A stretch of 64,000 nucleotides of DNA. Source: Pelomonas lactea (lineage in GTDB: Bacteria; Pseudomonadota; Gammaproteobacteria; Burkholderiales; Burkholderiaceae_C). The number at the start of each line of letters is the position of its first letter. Position 1 is the first letter of the stretch. The stretch spans positions 558,001 to 622,000 of the forward strand of contig NZ_JBIGHX010000002.1 in NCBI RefSeq assembly GCF_043555885.1, given 5' to 3'. Below the pieces are notes generated by a model. It had not been told where the DNA came from. It ran no database searches and was given only the letters and a program-made list of their open reading frames with translations. A program made the translations under genes and the position numbers. This document shows, piece by piece, positions 56,901 through 64,000 of this stretch.

Positions 56901-59000
56901 TCAGAACCCCAGTTTGAAGGTCACGCGCACGGTGCGCGGCTCGGCGGGGTGGATGTGCCGGTCGGCCACCGGCGCGGCCTCGCCCGGCAGCCGCGACTCG
57001 TAGAAGTACTCGATGTCGTTGACCTTGCGGTTGCCCAGGTTGAAGACGTCGAGCGTCACCTCGGCCCTGTCCCACAGCTTGCGGCTGACGCGCAGGTTGG
57101 TCGTCAGCGACGAGCGCGAGCGCACGCTGTTGTCCTCGATGAGCGCGCCCGAGCCCAGGTAGCGCCACTGCAGGCTGGCCGACCACGGGCCCAGCTCGCG
57201 CAGCGTGACGGCGACGGACGCGACCTTGTCGACCGCGTTGGGGATGCGGTTGCCGGCCGCGTCGGCATCGGAGAAGCGGGCATGCGTCCAGGCCAGGTCG
57301 GCGTCGATGAGCAGCCACGGCACCGGCACGTAGCGGTTGTTCCACTCGATGCCGCGGCGCCGCGTGGGCCGGCCGGCCTCGGTGGCGCCGGCATCGCCCA
57401 CGTAGACCAGCTCGGAGTCGAAGTCCAGCTTCCACAGCGCCAGCGAGCTCTGCAGGCCCGGCAGCCATTCGGTGCGCGCGCCCAGCTCCAGGCCGCGAGC
57501 GGCCACCAGGCCCGGCACCTTGTCGACGGCCTCGCCGCTCTTCGGGTCCCGCGTGGCCGTGGTGCCGCGCGCGTCGTTGCTGTGGAAGCCGCGGCCGGCG
57601 TTGATGAAGAACTCGGTGCTGGCCCAGGGGCCGGCGATCAGCGACAGCTTGGGCGAGAACAGCCGCGCCGAGCTGCGGCCCGAGTTGGCACCGTTCGTGA
57701 GGCTGTCGACCTGGAAGCGCGCCTGGTCGGCCCGCAGCCCGGCGATGGCGCGCAGCCAAGAGGTCAGCTCGACGGCGGTCTGGCCGTACAGCCCCAGTTG
57801 CGTCTGGCGCACCTCGTCGTCGCGCGTGGTGTGGGTGATGCGGCGCTCCACGGTGTCGAACAGGCCCACGCGGATGCGGTCGTGGCGCAGCTGCGCGCCC
57901 ACCTCGCTGCGCGCCGGCAGCCCGCCCAGCCGGTGCTCGACGGCATGGCTGAAACGGGCGCCGTAGACGCTGCGCCGGTCCTGCTGCAGGAACTGATCGC
58001 CGTCGTCGGGGCGCTCCAGCGCGTAGGTGAAGTTGGAGAACAGCTTCAGGCGGTAATTCATCGCATAGGCCGCGACGCGCGTCGCGTCGGCGTCCGTCAC
58101 GCGATGCCATTCGCCGGACAGGCTGGCGCGGCGGGTCTCGCCACCGTCGCTCTTGTCCACGGCGTCGAAGCGGCCGAAGGGGCGACCGTTGAACGCGCCG
58201 GCATCGAGGAGCCGCTCGGGCACCTGGTCAGTCGAGCGCCATGTCGCGTCGTAGCCCATCAGGCTGGCGCGCCAGCCCTCGGCGCGCGTGCCGCCCGACA
58301 GCGTGACGACGCCGTTGCTCTTGCGCAGGTGCTCGGCCAGCGTCCACGGGCCGTCGTTGTGCTGCACCTCGACGGCGCCGAGCAGGTTCAGCCCGCCGCC
58401 CAACGCCGACGATCCAGCGCCGACGAAGCGCTGGAACTGGCGCTGGCCCAGCGTCAGCGCGGCGAAGCCCTCGTCCAGCGTGCGGCGGTAGGCGATGTCG
58501 GCCGAGCCGGCGGCGGAGAAGTCGCCCGTCGTCGCGAAGTACGGGCCCTTGCGGTAGTCGATGCGCTCGACCAGCTCGGGGATCAGGAAGTTCAGGTCCG
58601 AGTAGCCCTGGCCGTGGCCGTGCGTGGGCATGTTGACCGGCAAGCCGTTGACCGTGGTGGCGAAGTCGGTGCCGTGGTCGAGGTTGAAGCCGCGCAGGAA
58701 GTACTGGTTGGCCTTGCCGTCGCCGGAGTGCTGCGTGACGATGACGCCGGGCACGAACTCCAGCACCTCGCCGGGCCGCAGCGCGGGGCGGCTCTTCAGC
58801 AGCTCGGCGCGGATGCTGCCTTGCGACGCGGCATCGGCGCTGCCGATGGCGTTGTCGTAGTGGCGGCCGGTGACTTCGACCTTCTCCAGCACGGCGGAGG
58901 CGACGAGCACGGGCGGCGCGGTCTGCGCGTGGGCGGTGGTGGTGGCGAGCAGGCAGGCGGCGGCCAGCAGCGTGGGCTGGTTGCGGCGGATCTTGGGCAT
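56901..59000 (-). CDS. TonB-dependent outer-membrane receptor
   Basis: A 699-aa receptor. It has a signal peptide (about 1-25), a plug domain (about 40-165) with ALRPGEVLEFVPGVIVTQHSG, FLRGFNLDHGTDFATTVNG and LVERIDYRKGPYF, and a 22-strand barrel ending in Phe (VRVTFKLGF). The plug loop MPTHGHGQGYSDLNFL is His-containing. The ligand is unknown; similar receptors are annotated for metals or metal chelates. It is preceded on the same strand by a small gene for a His-rich exported protein, suggesting metal uptake. Confidence 0.92.
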   Translation of the reverse strand: MPKIRRNQPTLLAAACLLATTTAHAQTAPPVLVASAVLEKVEVTGRHYDNAIGSADAASQGSIRAELLKSRPALRPGEVLEFVPGVIVTQHSGDGKANQYFLRGFNLDHGTDFATTVNGLPVNMPTHGHGQGYSDLNFLIPELVERIDYRKGPYFATTGDFSAAGSADIAYRRTLDEGFAALTLGQRQFQRFVGAGSSALGGGLNLLGAVEVQHNDGPWTLAEHLRKSNGVVTLSGGTRAEGWRASLMGYDATWRSTDQVPERLLDAGAFNGRPFGRFDAVDKSDGGETRRASLSGEWHRVTDADATRVAAYAMNYRLKLFSNFTYALERPDDGDQFLQQDRRSVYGARFSHAVEHRLGGLPARSEVGAQLRHDRIRVGLFDTVERRITHTTRDDEVRQTQLGLYGQTAVELTSWLRAIAGLRADQARFQVDSLTNGANSGRSSARLFSPKLSLIAGPWASTEFFINAGRGFHSNDARGTTATRDPKSGEAVDKVPGLVAARGLELGARTEWLPGLQSSLALWKLDFDSELVYVGDAGATEAGRPTRRRGIEWNNRYVPVPWLLIDADLAWTHARFSDADAAGNRIPNAVDKVASVAVTLRELGPWSASLQWRYLGSGALIEDNSVRSRSSLTTNLRVSRKLWDRAEVTLDVFNLGNRKVNDIEYFYESRLPGEAAPVADRHIHPAEPRTVRVTFKLGF

Positions 59001-59053
59001 GGGAAGTCTCGGCAGGTCCGGGCGTGCGCACAGGCACGCGCGGGCAGGCCCGG

Positions 59054-59072
59054 CCGGTCAGGTCGTGACCGG
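59054..59072. repeat. inverted repeat upstream of the TonB receptor gene
   Basis: CCGGTCA (59054-59060) and TGACCGG (59066-59072) form a perfect 7-bp inverted repeat with a 5-base spacer, 54 bp before the receptor ATG. It could be an operator or an mRNA hairpin; it does not match the Fur or Zur consensus. Confidence 0.5.
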
Positions 59073-59120
59073 CAGGCATGGGCAGGGGCGGGGATGGCGC
59101 GCGTGACGCGCCCGCAGGCC

Positions 59121-59669
59121 TCAGCCGCGCGGCGGCGCGAGCGCAGGCGCGACGATGCGGTCGCGCCAGGCCCCGTGCGCCGTGGCCGGGCGCTCGCCGC
59201 CCGCCAGCAGCGGCAGCACCGGCGCCACCGGCAGCCAGGCCAGGAAGGCGGTGACGCCGCCCTGCCCCGCGTCATCCAGCGCGTCGGCCGCCTGCACGAT
59301 GTCGGCCGTGTCCGCCGCATGCCGGTGTAGCACGCCGCCGTGGGCGTGCAGCTGCGAGCCGCTGGCGCGGCTGGCCGTCCAGCCCAGCCGCGGGCCCTGC
59401 AGCCGCGCGTCCTGCGCGGCGTGCAGCTGGTCCAGCAGCGCCCGCACCGGCTGGGCCAAGCGGGCCAGCACGCCGTCGTGCGGCGCGGCCACGGCGCCCG
59501 TGTGCATGTGGCGGTGGCCTTGCAGGCCCACCATCCACTGCACCACGCCCTGCAGCGGCAGCACCACCAGCAGCAGCATCAGCATGCCGGTGCGCGCGCG
59601 GTGCAGCAGTGACGACGGAATGAGAGGCACGGGGACGGCGTGACGGGCAAGTGGGTGGCGGCAAGCCAC
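59121..59669 (-). CDS. small His-rich exported or membrane-anchored protein
   Basis: A product of up to 182 aa with no recognised domain. A hydrophobic segment (MLMLLLVVLPLQGVVQWMVG, about 29-48 of the longest frame) is followed by His-rich patches HRHMHTG, HDG, and HAHGGVLHRHAADT, then a second hydrophobic stretch (LAWLPVAPVLPLLAGG). The true start may be ATG at 59585 to 59588 or an upstream GTG. The His patches suggest metal binding. It is 120 bp upstream of the TonB receptor gene on the same strand. Codon use and length support a real gene, but function is inferred from context only. Confidence 0.65.
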   Translation of the reverse strand: MACRHPLARHAVPVPLIPSSLLHRARTGMLMLLLVVLPLQGVVQWMVGLQGHRHMHTGAVAAPHDGVLARLAQPVRALLDQLHAAQDARLQGPRLGWTASRASGSQLHAHGGVLHRHAADTADIVQAADALDDAGQGGVTAFLAWLPVAPVLPLLAGGERPATAHGAWRDRIVAPALAPPRG

Positions 59670-59747
59670 CGGACCGCGGATGTTGGGCCCGCTCGGTTGC
59701 CTGCGTATGACATGCCTACGCGGCGCGGCCGCGGGCGGATGCGTGCG

Positions 59748-60218
59748 TCAACCGCCCCAGCCCGTGAACGGGCGCACCGCCAGGTTGGCGTTGACGTAGC
59801 GCGCATCGCCCGTCACCTCGGCGCCCAGCCAGGCCGGGCGCGCGAACGCCTGCCCTTCGGCGTCCAGCTCGATCTCGGCGACGACGAGGCCGGCGTTGGC
59901 GCCCAGGAACTCGTCCACCTCCCAGGTCATGCCCTCGAACGGGCACAGGTGGCGCACCTTCTCGACGACGGGGCCGTCGCACATCGCCAGCAGCTGCTGC
60001 GCGTCGGCCAGCGGCACGGCGTACTCGAACTCGGCGCGCGTGGCGCCGGTCGTCGCACCCTTGATGGTCAGGAAAGCCGCGTCGCCGGCGATGCGCACGC
60101 GCACCGTGCGCGCCGGGTCGCGGCTCAGGTAGCCCTGGCTGAAGCGGGTGCGGCTCGTGGCCTGCTGGCGCCAGCCGTCGCCGGTGACGAGGAATTTGCG
60201 TTCGATCTCAATGCCCAT
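59748..60218 (-). CDS. CYTH domain protein (inorganic triphosphatase/class IV cyclase-like)
   Basis: A 156-aa CYTH tunnel-fold protein. The hallmark EIERKFLV is at residues 4-11, with further Lys/Arg/Glu tunnel residues in VRVRIAGDAAFLTIKG (about 37-52), RAEFEYAVP, and EVDEFLGANAGLVVAEIEL (about 99-117). Most bacterial stand-alone CYTH proteins hydrolyse triphosphate; adenylate cyclase activity is possible but less likely. The start at 60218 overlaps the 3' end of the DEAD-box gene by 11 bp. Confidence 0.9.
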   Translation of the reverse strand: MGIEIERKFLVTGDGWRQQATSRTRFSQGYLSRDPARTVRVRIAGDAAFLTIKGATTGATRAEFEYAVPLADAQQLLAMCDGPVVEKVRHLCPFEGMTWEVDEFLGANAGLVVAEIELDAEGQAFARPAWLGAEVTGDARYVNANLAVRPFTGWGG

Positions 60219-61461
60219 CGCGGGTGCCTTCAGCTGCCTGCGCTGCAGCCTCGCGCAGCTTGTCCTTCTTGCTCTTGCGCGTCGTGCTCTTGATGCCGCC
60301 GGTGGCCTGCGCCTCGGTGGCCACGGCCTGCGGCTCGAAGCCGGGCAGGCGCTCGCGCGGCACGCGCTGGCCCTGCCGCTTCTCGATGAGGCGGAAGTGG
60401 CTCTCGGCGTTCTCGGCGCTGTCCGCGCAGATGAAGCTGACGGCGGTGCCCGTGGCGCCGGCGCGGCCGGTGCGGCCGATGCGGTGCGTGTAGTCCGCCG
60501 CCGAGCGCGGCAGCTCGTAGTTGACGACGGCGTCCAGCGCGTCGACATGCAGGCCGCGCGCGGCCACGTCGGTGGCCACCAGCACCGCGACGCTGCCGTC
60601 CTTCAGCGCCGCCAGCACGTCGCGGCGCGCGCCCTGGCTGAGCTCGCCGTGCAGCACGCCGGCCTTGAAGCCGTGGGCATGCAGTTTGTCGGACACCAGC
60701 TCGGCCGTGTAGCGGCTGGCAACGAACACCAGCGCGCGCTGCCAACCCGCATCGCGCAGCATCTGGCGCAACGCCGGCAGGCGCTGCGCGCGGTCCAGCT
60801 GGATGGCGCGCTGCGTGATCTGCGGCGGCGCCTCCTCGATATCGATGCGCACCGGCTCGCGCAGCAGCTGCGCCGCCAGCGCCTCGACGGCCGGCGGGAA
60901 GGTGGCGGAGAACAGCAGCGACTGGCGCCGCGCCGGCAGCTGCGCCAGCACGCGCTGCAGCTCGTCGGCGAAGCCCTGGCCCAGCAGACGGTCGGCCTCG
61001 TCCAGCACCAGGCACTCGACGCCGGCCAGCGTCAGGCCGTTGTGGTCCAGCAGGTCCAGCAGCCGGCCCGGCGTGGCCACCATCACATCGCAGCCGCCGC
61101 GCAGCGCCATCAGCTGCGGATTGATGGACACGCCGCCGAAAGCCAGCGCCACGCGGGGCCGGTGCATCAGCAGCGCCGCCAGCTCGCGCAGCAGCTGCGC
61201 CGTCTGCACGGCCAGCTCGCGGGTGGGCGCCAGCACCAGCGCACGCGGCCCCGGGCGCGGCGGCGATGCGACGAGGCGCTGCAGCAGCGGCAGCGCAAAG
61301 GCGGCCGTCTTGCCGGCACCGGTCTGCGCGAGCGCGAGCACGTCGCGGCCGGCCAGGATGGGCGGCAGCGCCGCGGACTGCACGGCGGTGGGAGCGTGGT
61401 AGCCCTGCTCGCGCACGGCGCGCAGCAAGGCGGGCGACAGGCCCAGGGAAGCGAAGGACAT
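60208..61461 (-). CDS. DEAD-box RNA helicase (RhlE-like)
   Basis: A 417-aa RNA helicase with all core motifs: the Q motif (FASLGLSPALLRAVREQGY ... TAVQ), motif I AQTGAGKT (about 43-50), PTRELA, motif II LDEADRL, motif III SATFP, motif V TDVAARGLHV and motif VI HRIGRTGRAG. A short basic tail (TTRKSKKDKLREAAA) probably binds RNA. Likely roles are ribosome assembly and RNA turnover. The ATG at 61461 gives the canonical start; the longer frame from 61848 is rejected because it runs into the neighbouring gene. Confidence 0.93.
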   Translation of the reverse strand: MSFASLGLSPALLRAVREQGYHAPTAVQSAALPPILAGRDVLALAQTGAGKTAAFALPLLQRLVASPPRPGPRALVLAPTRELAVQTAQLLRELAALLMHRPRVALAFGGVSINPQLMALRGGCDVMVATPGRLLDLLDHNGLTLAGVECLVLDEADRLLGQGFADELQRVLAQLPARRQSLLFSATFPPAVEALAAQLLREPVRIDIEEAPPQITQRAIQLDRAQRLPALRQMLRDAGWQRALVFVASRYTAELVSDKLHAHGFKAGVLHGELSQGARRDVLAALKDGSVAVLVATDVAARGLHVDALDAVVNYELPRSAADYTHRIGRTGRAGATGTAVSFICADSAENAESHFRLIEKRQGQRVPRERLPGFEPQAVATEAQATGGIKSTTRKSKKDKLREAAAQAAEGTRDGH

Positions 61462-61508
61462 GGGCCGATTGTCGCGGCCCGGCGGCTGGCTGCGGCCAGC
61501 CGCCTCGC

Positions 61509-62621
61509 TCAAGGCGCGGTCGTGAACATCCAGGTGCGGTGCACGGCCGTCGAACCGATGGTGGCGTCGAGCTCCACGCGGTACTGCGTGCCGGCCGCCA
61601 GCGGCGCGTTCGGCACCAGCCCGGCCTCGTTGTCCGCGATGAACCGGTTGCGATCGCTGGCGCTGGTGATGACGGTGGCCGCCACCGGCGTGCCGTCGCT
61701 CGCCCGGGTGATCACGAAGCGGCTGACCTGCACCACCGACATCGCGTGCAGCGTGATGGGATAGCCTTCGGACAGCCCCGCCTCGAGCGGCTTCATGCTG
61801 GAGGCCGGCATGCGCACCGGCACGCCGCTGCTGGTGTCGCGCGGCCACACGGCAAAGCCGTCGGCCGCCGCCGGTGTCGACGCGGCGATCCGGGCGGTGT
61901 CCAGCACCAGCACGCCGCGCCTGGACTGCAGCGAGGCGCCGATGCCGACATGCTGCGCCACGGGGTTCAGCAGCAGCATCCGCCCATACAGGTTGTCCAG
62001 CGCATGCTCCACCAGCTCCGTGGCCGGGAAATAGCTCTGGCCGGCGATCGTGTCGAAGCCCAGCACGCTCTCGCCGTGCGCACGCACGCCGCCCTGGAGC
62101 ACGGGGCTGACGCCCGCGGCGGCCAGGCGCTGGTCCACCGTCGAGCCGCTGAAGCAGGGCTGGCCCGCCACTTCGTCCGTGCCCCCGGCCTCATTGAACG
62201 CCACGTAGCGCGCATGGGCCTGGGCCGTCCCTTCCAGTGCCGGCAGGCGTTCGAACTGCGGCACGCCGGCCGAGACGCGGGCCAGGTTCACCAGCGCCAG
62301 CACGGCCGGCGCCGCCAGCAGGACATCGCCGGACGTGCAGGTCACCGTGCTCACGGGGGGTGTCGCGGCGTCCGAGGGCACGCCGCTGGCGGGCGTCGCC
62401 GGCACCGTCAACGGAGGCTCCGGGGTGGCGGGCGTGGGAGACGGCGTCGGGGTCGGGGTCGGGGCCGGCGCGGGCGTGGCCGGCGTCGTCACGACGGGCG
62501 CCGTCGCCAGCGGCGCGGAGCCGGCCGGGGTGCCGCCTCCGCCCCCACCGCCGCAGGCGGTCAGGGCCAACGCGAGTAGCGACAGGCAAGCGTGTGCCGG
62601 CAAGGGGCGGCTGGGGGGCAT
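61509..62621 (-). CDS. CAP-domain (SCP/PR1-like) lipoprotein
   Basis: A 370-aa lipoprotein. The signal ends in the lipobox LALTAC (Cys about 23), followed by a Gly run and a long Pro/Thr-rich spacer (about 30-85) that would extend the domain away from the membrane. The CAP domain (about 105-255) shows VLALVNLARVSAG, ALEGTAQAHARYVAFNEAGG, GESVLGFD and HALDNLYGRMLLLNP; the C-terminal part (about 280-370) is a beta domain. Function of bacterial CAP proteins is unclear. The 167 bp upstream hold only GC-rich inverted repeats (for example GGCGCGTC/GACGCGCC, 62638-62669). Confidence 0.88.
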   Translation of the reverse strand: MPPSRPLPAHACLSLLALALTACGGGGGGGTPAGSAPLATAPVVTTPATPAPAPTPTPTPSPTPATPEPPLTVPATPASGVPSDAATPPVSTVTCTSGDVLLAAPAVLALVNLARVSAGVPQFERLPALEGTAQAHARYVAFNEAGGTDEVAGQPCFSGSTVDQRLAAAGVSPVLQGGVRAHGESVLGFDTIAGQSYFPATELVEHALDNLYGRMLLLNPVAQHVGIGASLQSRRGVLVLDTARIAASTPAAADGFAVWPRDTSSGVPVRMPASSMKPLEAGLSEGYPITLHAMSVVQVSRFVITRASDGTPVAATVITSASDRNRFIADNEAGLVPNAPLAAGTQYRVELDATIGSTAVHRTWMFTTAP

Positions 62622-62788
62622 GCAAGCTCCTGAAACGGCGCGTCACGCCGTGAAACCGGGCGACGCGCCGGCACAGGCATTGGAGGGGCCGCGGGGTGGG
62701 CCGCCCGTCGGCGGCGCGGGCATGTGCCCGTAGGAGGCGGCCGCGAGCCGCGTCGGCCGGCGCCGTCAGCGCCAGCGGCAGCCGCCGT

Positions 62789-63364
62789 CTAGAACAGCGC
62801 CTGCTGGTCCGCCGCCAGCTGCCCGGCCGCGCGCGCCTCGATCAGCAGCAATCGCCGCTTGGTCTCCAGGCCGCCGGGGGCGGAGAACCCGGTGGGTGCC
62901 CCACCGGCGCCCATGACGCGATGACATGGCACGATGGGCGCGAAGCGGTTGTGCCCCTCGGCGCGCCCGACCGCCCGCGCCGCGCCGGGCTCCCCCAACG
63001 CTGTGGCCAGTTCACCGTAGGTCTGCGTCCGGCCCACCGGGATCTGGCGCGTCAGCGCCAGCACCCGACGGTCGAAGGCCGGCACGCCCCGCTCGTCGAG
63101 CACGATGGCGAGCAGCTCGCGGTGATCGGCCGTCGTGCCCGCCAACAGGCGCTGCACCGCGCCGATGGCCACGCGCACCGACGCCGGCGCGTCGGCGGGC
63201 GAGACCTCCTCTGCCCCGTCGAAGCGACGCCGCATCAGCGCGCGCAGCGCCGACACCTCCGCCGCCGGCAGCGCGGAACCGGCCACGCCCTCCTCCGCCT
63301 CGCCGTGCCAGGCGATGGCGCACGGGCCGATCGCGGTGGCAAACACGGCGAAGCGCGCCGTCAT
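62789..63364 (-). CDS. methylated-DNA-[protein]-cysteine S-methyltransferase (Ogt-like)
   Basis: A 191-aa suicide DNA-repair protein that removes alkyl groups from O6-alkylguanine. The active site is VPCHRVMG (Cys about 149). The DNA-binding helix-turn-helix is in IPVGRTQTYGELATALGEPGAARAVGRA, and the Asn hinge is in GHNRFAPI (the usual NP is changed to NR). The C-terminal FSAPGGLETKRRLLLIE is typical. The ATG at 63364 overlaps the stop of dusA by 4 bp, so it is cotranscribed downstream of dusA. Confidence 0.93.
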   Translation of the reverse strand: MTARFAVFATAIGPCAIAWHGEAEEGVAGSALPAAEVSALRALMRRRFDGAEEVSPADAPASVRVAIGAVQRLLAGTTADHRELLAIVLDERGVPAFDRRVLALTRQIPVGRTQTYGELATALGEPGAARAVGRAEGHNRFAPIVPCHRVMGAGGAPTGFSAPGGLETKRRLLLIEARAAGQLAADQQALF

Positions 63365-64000
63365 GCGGGCTCCAGCCCCAACCGGGCCGCCGTCGCGCGG
63401 GCGGCGACCTCCCGCGGCGGCAGCGCCTTCAGCCGGTGGTCGCTCCAGACCTGGCGCCAGCGCCGCGCACCGGGCGTGCCATTCCACAGGCCCAGCGCGT
63501 GCCGCATCGCATGCGGCCAGGAGCGGCCGGCGGCGTGCAGGCGGTCGAGGTAGTCCAGCCAGGCGTCCTCCACCTGCTCGCGCGAGGCCGCCGGGTCGGG
63601 CTGGCCAAAGAAGCGCGAGTCCCACTGCGCCATGCTCCAGGGCTCGTGATAGGCCTCGCGGCCGACCATGACGCCGTCCAGCTGCTGCAGCTGCTCGGCG
63701 ATCTGCTCGGGCGTCTTCAGGCCGCCGTTGATGGCGATGGTCAGCTGCGGGAACTCGCGCTTGAGCTGGGCGACGAGTTCATAGCGCAGCGGCGGGATCT
63801 CGCGGTTTTCCTTCGGGCTCAGGCCCTGCAGCCAGGCATTGCGGGCGTGGACGATGAACACCTCGCAGCCGGCCGCGGCGACCGTGCCGACGAAGTCGCG
63901 CACGAAGTCGTAGCTCTCGTTCCTGTCGATGCCGATGCGGTGCTTGACGGTGACCGGCAGCGTCGTCGCATCGCGCATGGCCTTCACACAGTCGGCCACC
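63361..64000 (-). CDS. dusA: tRNA-dihydrouridine synthase DusA (partial, 5' end outside window)
   Basis: The C-terminal 213 residues are present. VTVKHRIGIDRNESYDFVRDFV, the DusA signature HARNAWLQGLSPKENREIPP and the FMN-binding INGGLKTPEQIAEQL and VMVGREAYHEPW are clear. DusA reduces uridines 20 and 20a in the tRNA D-loop using FMN and NADPH. The catalytic Cys lies upstream, outside the window. It ends overlapping the methyltransferase gene. Confidence 0.95.
   Translation of the reverse strand, partial: VADCVKAMRDATTLPVTVKHRIGIDRNESYDFVRDFVGTVAAAGCEVFIVHARNAWLQGLSPKENREIPPLRYELVAQLKREFPQLTIAINGGLKTPEQIAEQLQQLDGVMVGREAYHEPWSMAQWDSRFFGQPDPAASREQVEDAWLDYLDRLHAAGRSWPHAMRHALGLWNGTPGARRWRQVWSDHRLKALPPREVAARATAARLGLEPA

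Noticed and set aside
59001..59120. cobalamin riboswitch before the TonB receptor gene
   Set aside because: The gap is only 120 bp and lacks the B12-box consensus; only a short inverted repeat is present.
1..64000. CRISPR arrays, prophage, insertion sequences, rRNA or tRNA genes
   Set aside because: No regularly spaced direct repeats, transposase or phage genes, tRNA T-arm motifs or rRNA stretches were seen on reading both strands.

Overview
The window is a 64 kb, very GC-rich, gene-dense chromosomal segment of a Gram-negative betaproteobacterium of the order Burkholderiales. The best guess is the Roseateles/Pelomonas/Mitsuaria/Rubrivivax side of the order. The evidence is the rpsU-yqeY pair, the zapA-6S RNA-EVE block, the pyrG-kdsA-eno-ftsB block, the pmbA/darP/mog neighbourhood, a PEP-CTERM protein, and outer-membrane proteins ending in Phe. 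No rRNA, tRNA, prophage, IS element or CRISPR array was seen. No gene-free stretch exceeds 300 bp.

Layout. 1-5.2 kb: nth, a ZapB-like coiled-coil gene, zapA, a strong 6S RNA candidate, an EVE-domain gene, a TSUP permease carrying an internal 39-bp tandem duplication, a GGDEF protein with a degenerate active site, and a BaiN-like flavoprotein. 5.2-9.9 kb: rpsU, yqeY, a DUF442 phosphatase-like gene, then a TRAP transporter whose binding-protein gene faces its permease genes. 10-20.7 kb: pmbA, a class-C-type serine hydrolase, darP, mog, a beta-propeller diguanylate cyclase, cysE, trmJ, suhB and a small TonB-domain protein. 20.7-29.7 kb: mutS, an alpha/beta hydrolase, pyrG-kdsA-eno-ftsB, and a PnuC plus nucleoside-kinase pair that looks like a nicotinamide riboside salvage unit.

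29.6-36.8 kb holds the least explained part: two tandem, paralogous, roughly 1,150-1,200-residue membrane proteins. Each has one N-terminal membrane segment, a large soluble region that I read as a diverged type I periplasmic-binding-protein-like fold, and about nine further membrane segments. They lie downstream of, and in the same direction as, a gamma-carbonic anhydrase gene and hslO. I cannot assign a function.

36.9-48.4 kb: hslO, gamma-carbonic anhydrase, an orphan binding protein, a DUF455 ferritin-like protein, two EamA exporters, a class III aminotransferase, a phytase-like esterase, a PIG-L deacetylase plus M14 deacylase pair, and two GST-family genes. 48.4-64 kb: a porin/binding-protein/diguanylate-cyclase operon, a DsbA-family oxidoreductase, a PEP-CTERM protein, rdgC, another orphan binding protein, an HNH-like protein, a TonB-dependent receptor with a His-rich partner, CYTH and DEAD-box genes, a CAP-domain lipoprotein, an O6-alkylguanine methyltransferase, and the 3' part of dusA.

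Structural DNA/RNA features include a roughly 90-bp interspersed palindromic repeat in two copies (24.1 kb and 43.7 kb, opposite orientation), several clear intrinsic terminators, a hairpin over the expected pyrG ribosome-binding site, a matched 29-bp promoter-to-start arrangement in front of pmbA and its neighbour, and several genes whose -10-like hexamer lies only 6-10 bp before the start codon. All functional calls come from reading motifs by eye; no database search was run.
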